Assembly (NCBI GenBank): GCA_002343545.1
Contig: DDRA01000021.1
Span: forward strand, 791 to 16,895
Source of the DNA: Bacteriovoracaceae bacterium UBA2428
GTDB taxonomy: Bacteria; Bdellovibrionota; UBA2428
Length of the DNA: 16,105 bases
Direction: 5' to 3'
Under the pieces are notes generated by a model that was not told where the DNA came from, made no database searches, and saw only the letters and a program-made list of their open reading frames with translations. Of the stretch, positions 14,021-16,105 are shown piece by piece; the stretch's first letter is position 1, and each line of letters starts with the position of its first letter. The position numbers and the translations under genes were made by a program.

Positions 14021-14380
14021 ATGAAACTGAACCGTCGTGAATTCATCGCCTCCTCGTTCTTCGGCGTCGTGGCGGCCACCCTCATCGGCAAGGCCGCGTG
14101 GATGGGCCAGGCCCTCGCCGCGTCGTTTCGTGCGCCGGCCCCGAAGGATGCCGCCGATCCCACGAAGCCCGGTCCGGCCAAAGCGATGAAGTACGTGCAC
14201 CACGTCGCCGAGTACAAAGGCCCCCCCAAGAAGGCCGGCGCGAAATGCCTGAACTGCCTGCAGTTCAAGCCCGCCAAGGCCGGTGAGCCTTGGGGCAAAT
14301 GCGCGATGGTCGGCAACAAGCAGGTCTACGAAGACGGCATGTGCCAAGTCTGGGCCGCGAACCCCAAGGTCCCGATCTAG
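14021..14380 (+). CDS. High-potential iron-sulfur protein (HiPIP), Tat-exported
   Basis: 119 residues with a twin-arginine signal (NRREFIASSFFG, hydrophobic core, AxA near ALAAS). The mature part has the HiPIP cysteine pattern C76-x2-C79-x14-C94-x13-C108 that binds one [4Fe-4S] cluster, ending in MCQVWA. HiPIPs are folded in the cytoplasm, exported by Tat and shuttle single electrons in the periplasm, often to terminal oxidases. Its own FNR-like box and its position behind the cbb3 operon point to the role of electron donor to that oxidase. The start is fixed by AAGGAG. Its TAG overlaps the convergent fnr stop in a shared CTAG. Confidence 0.94.
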   Translation: MKLNRREFIASSFFGVVAATLIGKAAWMGQALAASFRAPAPKDAADPTKPGPAKAMKYVHHVAEYKGPPKKAGAKCLNCLQFKPAKAGEPWGKCAMVGNKQVYEDGMCQVWAANPKVPI

Positions 14381-15075
14381 AGCGAGAGATTCGCTTTCGC
14401 GACGAGGGCGTCGCGGTCGAGGATCTCGATCCGGCGTCCTTGCAGCGCGACGATGTCTTGGTCGGCGAAGTCCGCGAGCGTGCGCATGACGGTCTCGGGC
14501 GTCGTGCCCGCCCAGTCCGCGATCTCCTTGCGCGTCCACGTCTGGTCGGCGAAGTTCTGCTTGAGGAAGAGCAAGGCCTCGGCGATGCGCTCGGCCGCGT
14601 TCTTATCGGCCATCCCGCAGAGGCGATCCTCGGCGTGCCGCAACTCCTTCGACACGTACGCGAGAAACTTGAGCCCGACGGCGGGGAACTTGGCCAAGAG
14701 TTCGCTCACCGCGGGCTTCGGGATTTGGCAAACCTGGGAGTCTTCGTGCACGACCGCCGAGGCCTCGTAAGCCTCGTTCGCGAAGAGCGAGCGGTAACCC
14801 AAGATGCCGCCCGACTGGACGACGCGCAGGATGTGATTGTTCCCCGTACTGCCCGAGGCCTCGAGGCGAATGACGCCAGAGTTCACGCAGTACAATCCGC
14901 TCGGCAAGCTGCCCGTATGAAAGATCGCCTGCCCACGCTTGTAGTGGTTCACGATCTTGTGGCGGTCGAGCAGATCAAGCGCCTCGTCGGGCAAATCGCA
15001 GAAAACGTTCTTCGGGCGACTCTCGCAGTTCCGGCAATCGCTGGATCGCTTGATCGAAAAAACCGCCATATTCAT
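14377..15075 (-). CDS. fnr: FNR-type (Crp/Fnr family) transcriptional regulator
   Basis: 232 residues: a cyclic-nucleotide-type beta barrel, a dimer helix and a C-terminal helix-turn-helix. Cysteines C14, C17 and C26 (DCRNCESRPKNVFCDLP) together with C116 in DSQVCQIPK correspond to the four ligands of the FNR oxygen-sensing [4Fe-4S] cluster. The last lies in the same VCxIP context as E. coli C122. C14-x2-C17 is as in FNR, but the gap to the third cysteine is 8 rather than 5 residues. The recognition helix reads TTPETVMRTL: the Glu and Arg that read the TGA core in FNR are kept (E194, R198), and Met replaces Ser. It is the obvious candidate to bind the TGACGGCCGTCA boxes. Weak ribosome site; M1 or M3 may be the start. 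Probably co-transcribed with the CBS gene 56 bases upstream. Confidence 0.9.
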   Translation of the reverse strand: MNMAVFSIKRSSDCRNCESRPKNVFCDLPDEALDLLDRHKIVNHYKRGQAIFHTGSLPSGLYCVNSGVIRLEASGSTGNNHILRVVQSGGILGYRSLFANEAYEASAVVHEDSQVCQIPKPAVSELLAKFPAVGLKFLAYVSKELRHAEDRLCGMADKNAAERIAEALLFLKQNFADQTWTRKEIADWAGTTPETVMRTLADFADQDIVALQGRRIEILDRDALVAKANLSL

Positions 15076-15131
15076 AAGCTAGCAAAAAGCCCCTTTTTTC
15101 GCACGCCAAGATCACCCAGCGCGAAAATCCT

Positions 15132-15578
15132 TTAGGTCGCCGCCAGCCGGAGCGCGTCCCTAAGCGAAGCCGGACTGCGCTCGGCGAGCGACGCCAACAC
15201 CCGCAGGAAGTCCCCCTTTCGGAGGATGCCGATGGGCCGCTCGTCTTCCTCCACGACGACCGCCTGGACCCGGTCGTTCAGCATAGAGCGCACCGTCTCG
15301 GCCAAGTCGCTGCGGGCCCCGAGCGCGAGCACGGGCGAGGCCATGAATTCCCCCACGGAGAGGCGCCCGGGGAGCTCGCCGGAGTCCCGGCGGTAGCGCT
15401 CGACGAGGGTCTCGACGTCGCGCATGGAGATGACGCCGACGATCTCCCCTTCCAGGCGCACCGGCAAGTCCCGCAGCCCGAGTTTCTTCATGAGAAGGTA
15501 AGCCCGAGCCATCGTCGCGTTCGGGTCGATCTCCGGCGCTCCAGGGTTAGGATCCCTCATGCCTCCATTTTCCCCCAT
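15132..15578 (-). CDS. Tandem CBS-domain protein
   Basis: 148 residues comprising a Bateman pair. CBS1 covers about residues 14-62 (ATMARAYLLMKKLGLRDLPV, then EIVGVISMRDVETLV) and CBS2 about 70-130 (VGEFMASPVLAL, AVVVEEDERPIGILRKGDFL). Such pairs bind adenosine nucleotides and act as energy sensors, often near respiration or dormancy genes. Two starts are possible: ATG 15578 with GGAG very close, or ATG 15560 (residue 7), which fits the CBS1 boundary and would lie at the predicted transcription start. A perfect FNR-like box is just upstream, and fnr follows on the same strand. Confidence 0.9.
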   Translation of the reverse strand: MGENGGMRDPNPGAPEIDPNATMARAYLLMKKLGLRDLPVRLEGEIVGVISMRDVETLVERYRRDSGELPGRLSVGEFMASPVLALGARSDLAETVRSMLNDRVQAVVVEEDERPIGILRKGDFLRVLASLAERSPASLRDALRLAAT

Positions 15579-15594
15579 TTTCTCCGAGGGAATA

Positions 15595-15606
15595 TGACGG
15601 CCGTCA
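15595..15606. promoter_or_regulatory. FNR-like box upstream of the CBS-fnr pair
   Basis: TGACGGCCGTCA, a perfect 12-bp palindrome identical to the core of the 8732 box. Reading on the minus strand, a GAAAAT hexamer ends about 33.5 bases past the centre, one base closer than at the other two sites. This would start transcription at or beside the ATG at 15560. The fit to class II spacing is weaker here, so repression is also possible. Confidence 0.72.
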
Positions 15607-15630
15607 GGTTTAGGCGAAAAGCTTAGCCGC

Positions 15631-16105
15631 CTAGGCCGCTTTACGCAGGCCGATGACCCGGTTCAGGTCGTCGACGGCCTGATCGAGCAGCTCGACGCGC
15701 TCGCGCAGCGCCGAGGACTCGGTCGAGGTGCTTTCGGCGACTTCGCGTTGGGCCCGCAGGGATTCCGTCACCGTCGAAACGGCCTGGCGGATGTCTTGGA
15801 TGCCCTCGAGTTCCTCACGCGCGGACTCCAGGATCGCGGAGTTGGCCGACAACACTTCGCCGATCTTCTTCTTGAGGTCCACGATCTGGGCGCTCGCGCC
15901 CTCGATGCTTTCGACGCCGGCGCGGATGGAGCTTTCGCACTTCGCGCTCACCGCGCTCAGCCGCCGCTCGCTTTCGCCCACGAGTCGGTCGATCTGCTCC
16001 GTCGCGGAGTCGACTTCCTTCGAAATCTGGACGGAGGCCTGACCGCTCATCTGGGCGAGGTTTCCGACCTCCTCGGCCACGACCGCGAAGCCCTTGCCGG
16101 CCTCG
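15631..16105 (-). CDS. Methyl-accepting chemotaxis-like signalling protein, C-terminal part (partial)
   Basis: About 157 codons to the TAG at 15631-15633, with the 5' end beyond the window. It enters in the conserved MCP hairpin tip sequence EAGKGFAVVAEEVGNLA, the region that contacts CheA and CheW, and continues as a long heptad-rich coiled coil (QIDRLVGESERRLSAVSAK to the end). Normal MCPs follow the tip with RxLAxxS; here it is GNLAQMSG, a family variation. The sensing region and membrane segments are not visible. It lies upstream of the CBS-fnr pair on the same strand, with the FNR-like box between them. Confidence 0.85.
   Translation of the reverse strand, partial: EAGKGFAVVAEEVGNLAQMSGQASVQISKEVDSATEQIDRLVGESERRLSAVSAKCESSIRAGVESIEGASAQIVDLKKKIGEVLSANSAILESAREELEGIQDIRQAVSTVTESLRAQREVAESTSTESSALRERVELLDQAVDDLNRVIGLRKAA

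Noticed and set aside
15084..15098. AAAAAG-CCC-CTTTTT inverted repeat between the CBS and fnr genes, considered as terminator
   Set aside because: The stem is almost all A-T with a 3-base loop, too weak to separate the two genes with confidence.
15611..15633. TAGGCG/CGCCTA inverted repeat at the end of the chemotaxis gene
   Set aside because: Six-base stem with an 11-base loop and no U-tract; not convincing as a terminator.

Overview
The window is GC-rich, with long antisense open frames that come from codon bias. It looks like a chromosomal segment of a free-living Gram-negative bacterium with a respiratory chain. The gene types (AhpC/AhpF, HAE1-type RND pump, cbb3-type oxidase with a high-potential iron-sulfur protein, N-terminal-cysteine Fnr regulator, RAYT-like transposase) would fit a proteobacterium or a Bdellovibrionota/deltaproteobacteria-like lineage. 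That placement is an impression only; no rRNA or marker gene is present.

Layout. (1) 1-1847: the 3' end of ahpC, a strong hairpin, then complete ahpF (peroxide detoxification). (2) 1938-5012: an RND efflux permease with no adjacent membrane-fusion or outer-membrane partner. (3) 5055-7060: a BlaI-type repressor with two palindromic operators, translationally coupled to an M56 (BlaR1-type) membrane protease whose C-terminal sensor is replaced by a lytic-transglycosylase (SLT/MltD-like) domain. (4) 7235-8694: a single RAYT/IS200-like HUH transposase converging with a CPBP (CAAX-like) membrane protease. (5) 8799-13990: a cbb3-type oxidase operon: di-heme cytochrome c, ccoN, ccoO, then a tightly overlapping series of seven mostly small membrane proteins. 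One of these resembles a detached FixP_N (CcoP anchor) peptide. (6) 14021-14380: a Tat-exported HiPIP, probable electron carrier. (7) Minus strand 15578-14377: a two-CBS-domain protein followed by an FNR-type regulator. (8) Minus strand 16105-15631: the C-terminal end of a chemotaxis-receptor-like signalling protein.

The main regulatory observation is a palindrome, TGACGGCCGTCA, that occurs upstream of the cytochrome c/cbb3 operon (perfect 16 bp), upstream of the HiPIP gene (one core mismatch) and upstream of the CBS-fnr pair (perfect 12 bp). It has the spacing of an FNR box (TGA-C-N4-G-TCA). At the first two promoters it lies at an identical distance from a -10-like hexamer, matching class II activation (centre at -41.5). 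The Fnr protein encoded here has four cysteines placed as in [4Fe-4S] FNR. The likely picture is a compact oxygen-responsive module in which Fnr controls the high-affinity oxidase, its electron donor and its own operon.

The second observation is the BlaI / M56-transglycosylase pair. It keeps the BlaR1 architecture but swaps the penicillin-binding sensor for a peptidoglycan-cleaving fold with its catalytic Glu retained. This suggests a cell-wall stress sensor that reads glycan strands or muropeptides rather than beta-lactams.
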